Part shown: piece after piece, positions 16,426 to 23,658 of the stretch
Position numbering within the stretch: position 1 is the first letter of the stretch
How the letters are laid out: every line of letters begins with the position of its first letter
Assembly (NCBI GenBank): GCA_027079365.1
Contig: JALWVW010000385.1
Location: 1-32,619, forward strand
DNA length: 32,619 bases
Reading direction: 5' to 3'
Source: Campylobacteraceae bacterium
Lineage (GTDB): Bacteria > Campylobacterota > Campylobacteria > Campylobacterales > Sulfurovaceae
Position numbers and translations under genes: made by a program
Notes under the pieces: generated by a model
Seen by the model: the letters and a program-made list of their open reading frames with translations, nothing else
Databases searched by the model: none
Told to the model about the DNA's origin: nothing

Positions 16426-17160
16426 CTAAGGGTTACGAACACTATGCGTGGCTATAAAAGATACAAACTGTTGTGCATGCCTGTCCCTTGTCTCAGAGAG
16501 AAGCTGCACTGCTTCCAGGGAAGAGAAACCCTTCTTTTTGAGGCGCATAAAGACTTTTTTTACTTCAGTGATGCTTTCTCTGTTCCCAAAATTTCTGCGC
16601 ATGCCTACCAGATTGAGTCCTCTGATGACAGCATGGGGATATCCTTCTGCCAGGCAATAAGGGGGAATATCACTGTGGATGGCAGAAACACCACCGATCA
16701 TGGCGCCTCTGCCGATGCTGCAGTGTTTGGCGAGACTTGCCTTGGCGCCGATGACGACCTTCTTCTCACAAGTGCTGTATTGATCCAGCAGGACACTGTT
16801 GGTAATGATACAGTCTGATCCGACCTCGACCCCGGAGCGTATCTCTACATACCCCATGATGTAGCAGCCAGAAGAGAGGTGTATGATTTGTTTATCATCA
16901 GGGTGGGTGCCGATTTTTGCGAATTCTCGTACCGTACATCCCTCTTCTATCATTACGGCTGTGGTGCCATTTCCGATCTCTACAAAGGCATAGAGGTGGG
17001 TCTGTTCTTCTAGAGTGATATTACCCTCAAGTGTTACATGTGGTTCCAATATGACACCGCTTTTCAGGACGACATCTTTTGAGATGCGACAGAAAGGGCC
17101 AATCTGCACATTGTCTGCGATCTTGGCACCTTCGGCGATCTGTGCGGTAGGGTGTATCAT
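16426..17160 (-). CDS. LpxA-like acyltransferase homologue lacking the catalytic histidine
   Basis: The left-handed beta-helix hexapeptide pattern (IHPTAQIAEGAKIADNVQIG) runs through about residues 1-165, followed by the LpxA-type C-terminal signature IPPYCLAEGYPH...IRGLNLVGMRR. LpxA normally acylates UDP-GlcNAc, or UDP-GlcNAc3N, as the first lipid A step. Here the block equivalent to MAYxHIAHDC reads IMGYVEIRSGV (101-111): the positions of E. coli H122 and H125 are E106 and S109, and H144 and H160 also appear absent. At 244 residues it is slightly short. It is the last gene of an operon with gnnA, gnnB and lpxB, with ATGA overlap to gnnA. It may be a diverged acyl- or acetyltransferase rather than LpxA itself. 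Confidence 0.75.
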   Translation of the reverse strand: MIHPTAQIAEGAKIADNVQIGPFCRISKDVVLKSGVILEPHVTLEGNITLEEQTHLYAFVEIGNGTTAVMIEEGCTVREFAKIGTHPDDKQIIHLSSGCYIMGYVEIRSGVEVGSDCIITNSVLLDQYSTCEKKVVIGAKASLAKHCSIGRGAMIGGVSAIHSDIPPYCLAEGYPHAVIRGLNLVGMRRNFGNRESITEVKKVFMRLKKKGFSSLEAVQLLSETRDRHAQQFVSFIATHSVRNP

Positions 17161-18056
17161 GACTGTGAAGCTACTTCCAGTGTAATGATACTATCTTCTA
17201 TGCTTGCCAGAGAACCTTTCTCTCCGGTCTTGACATAGAGGATAAATGCCTCCAGCTCTTTGAGCAGTGGTTCATCTTTTTTGATATGGCAGTCTCTGAC
17301 GACATAGGAGTTTTGCTTGCTGTAGCCGGAGTATTCTGTGAGGTTTTGTGTGATGAGATCGGCCTCCAGATAGACCTGTTTACAGGCTACTTCGATGACC
17401 CGTTTTTTGAAAGGCGTGAGCCAGTTGGTGAGAATATTGGCAATGATATTGTCCTCAAGCTCAAAATTGAGTACGGCATTGTCTTCGTGATGGTTGTGTA
17501 TCTTTCTGGATTTGAAGACTGCTTGGTTCTTGATGTTCTTATGGGTAATGAAACGCATCAGATCAATATCATGAACAGAGAGGTCAGTCAGGACACCTAC
17601 ATCGGCGATACGAGGGGGAAAGGGTCCTACTCTGCTGATGGAGATTGTGTAGATCTCTCTGCCTTCAAGCTCTTTTTGCAGTGCCTGCACGACAGGGTTG
17701 AAGCGTTCTACATGGCCTACGCAGCTCTTGACTCCTTTGTCTTTGGCAGCTTCGAGTATCACCCTGGCATCCTCTGCTGTGGCAGCAGCAGGCTTTTCGA
17801 TAAAGATATCAATTCCTCGCTCTATGCATGCCAGTGCCACCTCTTTGTGTAAAAAGGTAGGGATGGCGATGACTACAGCATCGGGCTTTGTATTTTCGAG
17901 CATAGAGGTGAGCTCAGTGAAGCAGGGTTCCTGGTAGCCCTCCAATGCCACAGTGTCGCAGAGCCCTACGATCGTGGCTTGTTCTTGCAGCTCTTTTAGG
18001 ATACGGTAGTGGTTTTTTCCCATGGCACCCAATCCGACGATGGCGATCTTCATCAT
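17157..18056 (-). CDS. gnnA: GnnA-type NAD-dependent UDP-GlcNAc 3-oxidoreductase (Gfo/Idh/MocA family)
   Basis: The 299-residue protein has an N-terminal Rossmann fold with GLGAMG (8-13), the family EKP motif (87-89), GHVERFNP (114-121) and DLSVHDIDLM (158-167). In Acidithiobacillus ferrooxidans, GnnA oxidises the 3-hydroxyl of UDP-GlcNAc and GnnB aminates it, giving UDP-GlcNAc3N for amide-rich lipid A. The genes there lie between lpxA and lpxB, the same arrangement as here, which is the main support for this substrate. AGGAGG lies just before the doubled ATG. Overlaps both neighbours by four bases. The alternative is a Wbp/Wlb-type sugar oxidoreductase for O-antigen. Confidence 0.82.
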   Translation of the reverse strand: MMKIAIVGLGAMGKNHYRILKELQEQATIVGLCDTVALEGYQEPCFTELTSMLENTKPDAVVIAIPTFLHKEVALACIERGIDIFIEKPAAATAEDARVILEAAKDKGVKSCVGHVERFNPVVQALQKELEGREIYTISISRVGPFPPRIADVGVLTDLSVHDIDLMRFITHKNIKNQAVFKSRKIHNHHEDNAVLNFELEDNIIANILTNWLTPFKKRVIEVACKQVYLEADLITQNLTEYSGYSKQNSYVVRDCHIKKDEPLLKELEAFILYVKTGEKGSLASIEDSIITLEVASQS

Positions 18057-19159
18057 AGTTCCTCCTTGATAGCAGTGGTAATATAGTCCTGATCCTCAGG
18101 AGTGAGATAAGGGCTCATTGGTAGTGAGAGAATCTCTTCGCTAACCTTTTCTGAAACAGGGAAATCACCTTTGGCGTATCCAAGTGAGGCAAAAGCTTCC
18201 TGCAGATGCAGCGGCATAGGATAGTGTATGGCTACAGGTATGTCTCTCTTCTGAAGGTATGCGATCAGTGCCTCTCTGCGTGTGCTGCGTACAGAATACT
18301 GTGCATAGACAGAGCTGTTTCCTTCTGCTATGTGAGGCGTGACAAGTGTTGTCTCATCTAGAAGCTTGGTGTAGCGTGTCCCTATGTGGTCTCTGCGGGA
18401 AATTTCACTGTCAAAATGTGTGAGCTTGACACCAAGTACGGCTGCCTGTATGGTATCGAGCCGTCCATTGATACCAATCAATGCATGTTTGTAGCGTTCA
18501 TTTTGTCCATGGTTTAGCAGCATTCTGATCTTTGCAGCCAGCATATCATCAGAAGTAAAGAGTGCACCTCCGTCTCCATAGGCTCCCAGTGGCTTGGAAG
18601 GGAAGAAAGAGGTGCAGCCTATGGTGGAGAGGTTACAGGATTTTTTGCCCTTGTAGGTGGCTCCAAAGCTCTGGCAGCCATCCTCGATGACAGGCAGGGC
18701 ATATTTGGCAGCAATCGCATTGATCGCATCCATATCAGCACACTGCCCATAGAGAGAGACAGGGAGGATTGCTTTGGTTTTATCTGTAACAGCAGCTTCT
18801 ATCAGAGCAGGGTCGATATTGTATGTCTGTACATCGATATCCACAAAGACTGCTTTTGCGCCCAGCAGAGCAATCACCTCTGCGGTGGCAATGAAGGTAA
18901 AAGGGGTGGTGATCACCTCGTCCCCAGGGCCAATCTCCAGTGCCATCAGTGCCAGCAGTAGTGCATCGGTGCCACTGCTGCATCCGATCGCATGTGTCGC
19001 GCCGGTATAGGCTGCCAGATCAGCCTCAAGTGTCTGTAATACTGCTCCACCGATAAACTGTGTGGATGCCATCACTTCCAGTACGGCTGTGTCTAGCTCC
19101 CCTTTGTACTCCTGGTATTGGGCCTGGAGATCGATGAAATTGATCTGTCGTTTGCTCAT
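18053..19159 (-). CDS. gnnB: GnnB-type PLP-dependent sugar 3-aminotransferase (DegT/DnrJ/EryC1)
   Basis: The open frame extends upstream to 19273, but the ATG at 19159 gives the family N-terminus MSKRQINFIDLQAQY, overlaps the lpxB stop (ATGA) and has AAAGG upstream; the product is 368 residues. PLP-binding features are CSSGTDALLLAL, VIEDGCQSFGATY with D160, and the Schiff-base lysine K189 in SFFPSKPLGAYGDGG. It should convert the 3-keto sugar made by GnnA to UDP-GlcNAc3N using glutamate. The pairing with gnnA and flanking lpx genes argues for lipid A rather than O-antigen sugar. Confidence 0.85.
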   Translation of the reverse strand: MSKRQINFIDLQAQYQEYKGELDTAVLEVMASTQFIGGAVLQTLEADLAAYTGATHAIGCSSGTDALLLALMALEIGPGDEVITTPFTFIATAEVIALLGAKAVFVDIDVQTYNIDPALIEAAVTDKTKAILPVSLYGQCADMDAINAIAAKYALPVIEDGCQSFGATYKGKKSCNLSTIGCTSFFPSKPLGAYGDGGALFTSDDMLAAKIRMLLNHGQNERYKHALIGINGRLDTIQAAVLGVKLTHFDSEISRRDHIGTRYTKLLDETTLVTPHIAEGNSSVYAQYSVRSTRREALIAYLQKRDIPVAIHYPMPLHLQEAFASLGYAKGDFPVSEKVSEEILSLPMSPYLTPEDQDYITTAIKEEL

Positions 19160-20217
19160 AAGAGACCTTTCTTTGGTTGTAATATCAGTTGGGCGGTGGG
19201 TTTTGCACTGCCATGCTGGAGATAATGGAGCAGAGAGAGTGAGTCCTGATAGAGCTGCTCCCGATCCATACACCGCATGGTTTCTATCAGTTTGGCAGCT
19301 GTGACATCTGCCTGTATCAGCTCTGGATGCAGTACTCTGTTCTTGTCTGCTTTGAGCAGAATATTGCCTAAGCCTATGAAAGGAATTCTTACAAGTAGCC
19401 GATAGAGTAGATAGTCCAAAGGTGCAAACTTGTATACCAATGCAAAAGGTGTACCAATCAGTGATGCTTCCAGTGTAGCAGTTCCTTTACAGATAAAGGC
19501 AAAATCACTCTCAAGCAGTGCTGTTCTGGCATCATACCTTACTTCAAATGCCGTAAGGGTACCATAAAGTGTATCTATTTCCTCTTTGGAAAAGTGTCTG
19601 GGGATGACGATTAGAGCTTTGATATCCAGCCTAGATACTGTCTCTTCAAAGATTGGCATCAGCTTGCGAATGATACTTTTGCGTGATCCGGGCATGAAAC
19701 AGAGGGTGTTGATCTCCGGGTTAATACTGGTTTTGAACTGACTGATCTGATCAAGGAGCGGGTGGCCGACATAGGTGATAGGGGCACTGTCACTATAATA
19801 GTTCTTTTCAAAGGGTAGGATAGAGGCGAGCGTATCAATCCTCTCTTCGAGCTTTCGGATGCGCCCCCGCTTCCATGCCCAGGCTTCTGGGAGGATATAG
19901 TAGATGATCTCTTTGTTGGGGTACTTTTTCTTGAGTTTCTTGGCAAGAGGGAGATTGAATCCGGAGGCATCGATCAGCAGGACTTTGTCTGCCTGGGCTG
20001 CCAGTGTGACCATCTCTTCTGCAAGTTTGAGAAAGTAGTGGAGTTTTTTGAGGGCATCGACATACCCCATCACTGCCAGTGACTGCACATCTGCAATAGG
20101 ATTACCGAGTGCCTTGTCGAAAATACCCAAGAGTTCCAGATCTGAGGGCAAATATGGCAATAAAGATTTAAGGTGGGTATTGGCAGAGTATTCATGGGCA
20201 GAGACAAGGAGCTTCAT
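19156..20217 (-). CDS. lpxB: Lipid-A-disaccharide synthase
   Basis: LpxB joins UDP-2,3-diacylglucosamine and lipid X at the inner membrane. I start it at the ATG at 20217 (MKLLVSAHEYSANTHL), where the family core begins; a TTG four codons earlier is less likely. Recognisable motifs are LIDASGFNLPLAKKLKK, YYILPEAWAWKRGR, YVGHPLLDQ, MPGSRKS, CKGTATLEASLIGTPFALVY and HPELIQ. The 353-residue length is slightly under the E. coli protein. It heads the operon lpxB-gnnB-gnnA-lpxA-like, with its promoter in the 94-base gap shared with ubiD. Confidence 0.93.
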   Translation of the reverse strand: MKLLVSAHEYSANTHLKSLLPYLPSDLELLGIFDKALGNPIADVQSLAVMGYVDALKKLHYFLKLAEEMVTLAAQADKVLLIDASGFNLPLAKKLKKKYPNKEIIYYILPEAWAWKRGRIRKLEERIDTLASILPFEKNYYSDSAPITYVGHPLLDQISQFKTSINPEINTLCFMPGSRKSIIRKLMPIFEETVSRLDIKALIVIPRHFSKEEIDTLYGTLTAFEVRYDARTALLESDFAFICKGTATLEASLIGTPFALVYKFAPLDYLLYRLLVRIPFIGLGNILLKADKNRVLHPELIQADVTAAKLIETMRCMDREQLYQDSLSLLHYLQHGSAKPTAQLILQPKKGLL

Positions 20218-20235
20218 GGGCTGGCACAACTTTAT

Positions 20236-20252
20236 TTTTAATCAGTATAATA
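20236..20252. promoter_or_regulatory. Overlapping divergent -10 region for lpxB operon and ubiD
   Basis: AGTATAATACT at 20244-20254 is a near-palindrome. On the plus strand it gives TATAAT (20246-20251) after a T-rich stretch (TTTATTTTTAATCAG), upstream of ubiD. On the minus strand the same bases give TATACT or TATTAT, upstream of lpxB. No -35 boxes are clear. Two divergent promoters sharing one -10 region would compete for polymerase. Confidence 0.45.
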
Positions 20253-20311
20253 CTCTTTTATGCGTAATAAATAGTTAATGGTTGCCCATAAAAGCTAAAT
20301 AAAGGATAGTA

Positions 20312-22126
20312 ATGCAAGATGTAGTACAGTGGCTGAAAGATCATGGCGATCTCAAGATCATAGATACCCCTTTGGATGTCGAGTTGGAGATCCCGCATGT
20401 GGCCTATCTGGAGGTCAAACGGGAGAACTCCAGACCGATACTTTTTACCAAGCCTATCTATCGTGCCAAAGGGATCGAATATGAGATGCCTGTGTTGATG
20501 AATATCTTTGCCAACCGTGAGGTGACAGAGAAGATATTTGGCAAGCATCCTGATGAGGTGGCACAGGGTATCGATGATCTTCTAAAACTCAAGCCACCTA
20601 AGGGGCTCAAAGCCAAACTGGCAATGCTGCCCAAGCTCTTCTCGCTGAAAAATGTCTTCCCCAAGCGCATGAAAGGCAAAGGTGCTTGCCAAGAGGTAGT
20701 CATCCCCAGAGCAGAAGTCGATCTAGATACGCTGCCAATCCTCAAGACATGGGAAGAGGATGGCGGACGGTTTATCACCATGGGGCAGGTCTATACCCGC
20801 TCTCTGGATGGAAGTATGCAAAACCTAGGTATGTACCGCCTCCAGCAGTATGGAAAGAACCGTCTAGGGATGCACTGGCAGATACACAAGGATGCCAGCC
20901 ATTTCTTTGACCAGTATCAGCGTGCAGGCAAAAAGATGCCGGTCACTGTAGCCATTGGAGGTGATCCGCTCTATATCTGGTGTGGACAGGCACCGATGCC
21001 ACATGGAATGTTTGAGTTGTTACTCTATGGCTTTGTTAGAAATAAAAATGCCCGCATTGTTAAATCACTGACCAACGAGATTTATATCCCTGCCGATGTG
21101 GATGTGGCAATAGAAGGCTTTGTTGATCCAGAACTTACCGAGATCGAGGGGCCTTTTGGAGACCACACGGGTTACTATACCCTCAAAGAACCGTTTCCTG
21201 TGATGGATATCGAGACGATCACAATGAAGAAGAATCCTATCTTTCAGGCGACCGTCGTAGGTAAGCCGCCGCTGGAGGATAAGTATATGGGCTGGGCGAC
21301 AGAGCGTATCTTCCTGCCGATGCTCAAGCCTATGGCGCCTGATCTTATCGATTACTATATGCCTGAAAACGGCGTCTTTCACAACCTCATACTGGCAAAG
21401 ATGAAAACCCTCTACAAAGGACATGCCCAGCAGTTTATGCATGCATTTTGGGGGGTAGGGCAGATGAGTTTCGTCAAGCATGCGATCTTTGTCGGAGAGG
21501 ATGCGCCTGCATTGGAGGAGCATGAAGCACTCACCGAGCATATTCTCAACAGATTGGAGAGGGGAAAGATCCTCATTACCCAAGGTATCGTCGATCATCT
21601 CGATCACTCTTCTCCTGAGCAGTTGGTAGGTGGAAAACTGGGGGTCGATGCTACAGGAGAAGAGGCAGCGGCTGGGGTAGAGATGCTCCATACCGATGCA
21701 GAGCTGCTGACGATGATACAGCAGATTGATGAGCGGGTCAAAGGACTCAAGCAGTATATGACCCACACCAAAAACCCAATCTGCGTCATCACGGTAGATA
21801 AGCAGCAGTCACAAAAGTACCTCATCTCCAAGCTCCATAGCCTCAGTCCTTATATCAAGCTTCTCCTCATCGTCGATGAGGAGGGGAATGATCTGGAGAA
21901 CCCCTATATGCTCATCTGGCGTGTGGTCAACAATATTGACGCCCAGCGAGATATCACTCTAGAGCCTTTTATCGCAGTAGATGGCACCAACAAAAACAAA
22001 CATGACGGCTACGACAGAGAGTGGCCAGGCGATACGCTCTGTACCCGAGAGGTACTGGAGAGCCTGCGTGAGCGGGGATTGGTAGAGTGGGATGAAGTGT
22101 TTGCTCAGCAGTGGGGACTATTGTAG
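20312..22126 (+). CDS. ubiD: UbiD-family prenylated-FMN decarboxylase (menaquinone biosynthesis, SCO4490-like)
   Basis: The 604-residue protein is the long UbiD type used in the futalosine menaquinone route of Campylobacterota and Streptomyces (SCO4490 family); it would decarboxylate the naphthoate ring. Visible UbiD features are NLGMYRLQQYGKNRLGMHWQ (R176 region), the conserved IGGDPLYIWCGQAPMPHG, and the active-site block EIEGPFGDHTGYY with E279 and D284. It uses prenylated FMN made by a UbiX-type enzyme not in this window. ATAAAGGATAGTA precedes the ATG. The stop codon abuts a palindromic repeat. Confidence 0.9.
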   Translation: MQDVVQWLKDHGDLKIIDTPLDVELEIPHVAYLEVKRENSRPILFTKPIYRAKGIEYEMPVLMNIFANREVTEKIFGKHPDEVAQGIDDLLKLKPPKGLKAKLAMLPKLFSLKNVFPKRMKGKGACQEVVIPRAEVDLDTLPILKTWEEDGGRFITMGQVYTRSLDGSMQNLGMYRLQQYGKNRLGMHWQIHKDASHFFDQYQRAGKKMPVTVAIGGDPLYIWCGQAPMPHGMFELLLYGFVRNKNARIVKSLTNEIYIPADVDVAIEGFVDPELTEIEGPFGDHTGYYTLKEPFPVMDIETITMKKNPIFQATVVGKPPLEDKYMGWATERIFLPMLKPMAPDLIDYYMPENGVFHNLILAKMKTLYKGHAQQFMHAFWGVGQMSFVKHAIFVGEDAPALEEHEALTEHILNRLERGKILITQGIVDHLDHSSPEQLVGGKLGVDATGEEAAAGVEMLHTDAELLTMIQQIDERVKGLKQYMTHTKNPICVITVDKQQSQKYLISKLHSLSPYIKLLLIVDEEGNDLENPYMLIWRVVNNIDAQRDITLEPFIAVDGTNKNKHDGYDREWPGDTLCTREVLESLRERGLVEWDEVFAQQWGLL

Positions 22127-22201
22127 GGGCAGGCCTTGTGTCTGCCTATGGAACATAGACAAATATTGTCATATTGATGGGTAGGCACAAGGCCTGCCCC
22201 T
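22125..22201. repeat. 77-bp palindromic repeat element at the ubiD stop codon
   Basis: Perfect 16-base arms AGGGGCAGGCCTTGTG (22125-22140) and CACAAGGCCTGCCCCT (22186-22201) enclose inner arms (22141-22149 and 22177-22185) that pair fully if G-U pairs are allowed, giving a 25-pair stem with a loop of about 27 bases. The form TAGGGGCAGGC...GCCTGCCCC resembles small mobile palindromes (REP/MITE-like) seen in many bacteria. No U-run follows, so it is not a typical intrinsic terminator. It covers the last two bases of the ubiD stop codon. Confidence 0.75.
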
Positions 22202-22216
22202 CCGAGAGGATAAAAG

Positions 22217-22597
22217 ATGAAACAACTGACTATCAGGGTACTAGATGGAGAATACTCCATCCATAGATTCTCACCCGAAAAGAGCCTTCCTGTTGAGGCA
22301 TTGGGAAGCTCTTTCCTTTCCATTACTAAAACAGCAGAAGAACTCTCTATCGTCTGTGATGCAGCGATCGATCTGGAGGCTGAGAAGGTAGAATGCGGTT
22401 GGTCTTGCCTAAAAGTACTAGGCCCCTTGGACTTTTCCTTGACAGGAATCCTTGCCAAGCTCTCTGCTGTACTGGCAGAAGCAGAGGTCAGCCTCTTTGC
22501 AATCTCTACTTACGATACGGATTATATTCTGGTCAAATCAGAGAGGGTAGCGATGGCCGTTGAGGCACTTGAAGTACAAGGGTATCATATTTCATGA
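22217..22597 (+). CDS. ACT-domain protein (COG3603-like)
   Basis: The 126-residue soluble protein has two ACT-like halves. The second is clearest: GPLDFSLTGILAKLSAVLAEAEVSLFAISTYDTDYILVK. ACT modules bind amino acids or related small ligands and regulate enzymes; no catalytic domain is attached here. AGAGGA precedes the ATG. Its last four bases overlap the start of the Crp-family regulator, so the two are co-translated and may be functionally linked. Ligand unknown. Confidence 0.85.
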   Translation: MKQLTIRVLDGEYSIHRFSPEKSLPVEALGSSFLSITKTAEELSIVCDAAIDLEAEKVECGWSCLKVLGPLDFSLTGILAKLSAVLAEAEVSLFAISTYDTDYILVKSERVAMAVEALEVQGYHIS

Positions 22598-23199
22598 AGT
22601 TAGATATCTATGCCGCCTATAGAGAGTTTGCAGATGCTTACGTACCACTCAATGCGATAGAATGGACACTGTTTAAAAATAAACTGATTCCCAAAAGGTA
22701 CAAAAAAGGTGAAACGATACACTATGCTGGGGATATCTGCGATAACCTTCTTTTCATTGGTCATGGACTTGTGAGACTCTATATTATTGATGAAAATGGC
22801 AAAGATCATACCTGGAATATCTGCTTCAATGATAAAAATGCACAGATGCTCAACCTCTTTGTGGTAGATTATGACAGCTTTGTCAACCAGACTGCCTCGC
22901 AGATCAGTTTTGAGGTTTTGGAAGACTGCGAGTTGCTCTCTTTGGGATATGATGAGATGCAACAGATGTATAGACAGCTTAAAAAATCAGAAAGATTCGG
23001 CAGACTGATGGCTGAACTGGCCTACTCATACATGCATAATCTCGTCATAGACAGGCTGACCAAAAGTGCCCAGGAAAGGTATGAGATGCTGATGAGGCAA
23101 ACCCCCGCACTCATGGATAAAGTACCACAATATCATATTGCTAGTTATCTGGGCATCACCCCACAACACCTGAGCAGATTGAAAAATGAACCTATGTGA
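22594..23199 (+). CDS. Crp/Fnr-family transcription regulator
   Basis: An N-terminal cyclic-nucleotide-binding-type beta-barrel (KKGETIHYAGDICDNLLFIGHGLVRLY, residues about 37-63) is followed by the long dimer helix and a C-terminal helix-turn-helix (YHIASYLGITPQHLSRLKNE) right at the end, 201 residues in total. The three cysteines are scattered and there is no N-terminal cysteine cluster, so an iron-sulfur FNR mode is unlikely. The effector is unknown. It sits immediately upstream of the DUF2141/FAD-oxidoreductase pair and may control it. Confidence 0.9.
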   Translation: MKLDIYAAYREFADAYVPLNAIEWTLFKNKLIPKRYKKGETIHYAGDICDNLLFIGHGLVRLYIIDENGKDHTWNICFNDKNAQMLNLFVVDYDSFVNQTASQISFEVLEDCELLSLGYDEMQQMYRQLKKSERFGRLMAELAYSYMHNLVIDRLTKSAQERYEMLMRQTPALMDKVPQYHIASYLGITPQHLSRLKNEPM

Positions 23200-23222
23200 A
23201 TGACAAAGCTTCTATGATAGTG

Positions 23223-23228
23223 TATACT
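23223..23228 (+). promoter_or_regulatory. Possible -10 box of the DUF2141/oxidoreductase pair
   Basis: TATACT 23 bases before the ATG at 23251, with AAGGAG at 23237-23242. The leader would be very short and no -35 is visible, so this is tentative. Confidence 0.3.
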
Positions 23229-23250
23229 TCGCCAAAAAGGAGTAGCTCTT

Positions 23251-23658
23251 ATGACTAGAAGCATCGCCATCATTGTCAGTATGACCATAGGCATATATGC
23301 AGGAGACATCCACCTGCATATCACAGGACTCAACCAGCCTCTGGGAGATGTGCAAATCGGACTTTATAGCCGAGCAAAAGGGTTTTTGCATGCCGATCGT
23401 GCCTATAAAAAAATCATACGAAAAGCCAAAAAGTCTCTCTACTGCCGCTTCAAGCATATACCCAAGGGAACCTATGCTATTGCCGTTTTCCATGATGCCA
23501 ACAGAAATGGCATACTGGATAAAAACTTTCTGGGTATTCCCAAGGAGCAGACCGGCACATCCAACAATGTGCTAGTGCATTTCGGGCCACCTAGTTTTGA
23601 AAAAGCCAAATTTATACATACCGGAAAGACAAAACTCTCCATCAGGTTGCGACAGTGA
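23251..23658 (+). CDS. Secreted DUF2141-family protein
   Basis: The 135-residue protein starts with a signal peptide (MTRSIAIIVSMTIGIYAGD). The DUF2141 hallmarks are present: a short beta-sandwich-like core, then AIAVFHDANRNGILDKNFLGIPKE and the GPPSFEKAKF segment. The NxNGxLD stretch looks like a metal-binding loop. The family is periplasmic or extracellular and of unknown function. AAGGAG lies eight bases before the ATG. Its TGA overlaps the GTG start of the next gene, so the two are tightly coupled. Confidence 0.88.
   Translation: MTRSIAIIVSMTIGIYAGDIHLHITGLNQPLGDVQIGLYSRAKGFLHADRAYKKIIRKAKKSLYCRFKHIPKGTYAIAVFHDANRNGILDKNFLGIPKEQTGTSNNVLVHFGPPSFEKAKFIHTGKTKLSIRLRQ

Noticed and set aside
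19160..19273. Upstream start for gnnB inside lpxB
   Set aside because: The extra 38 residues are lpxB sequence read in another frame; the ATG at 19159 has a ribosome site and the family N-terminus.
21065..21766. 233-codon open frame on the minus strand over ubiD
   Set aside because: Antisense to the conserved UbiD active-site region; no domain or start signal.
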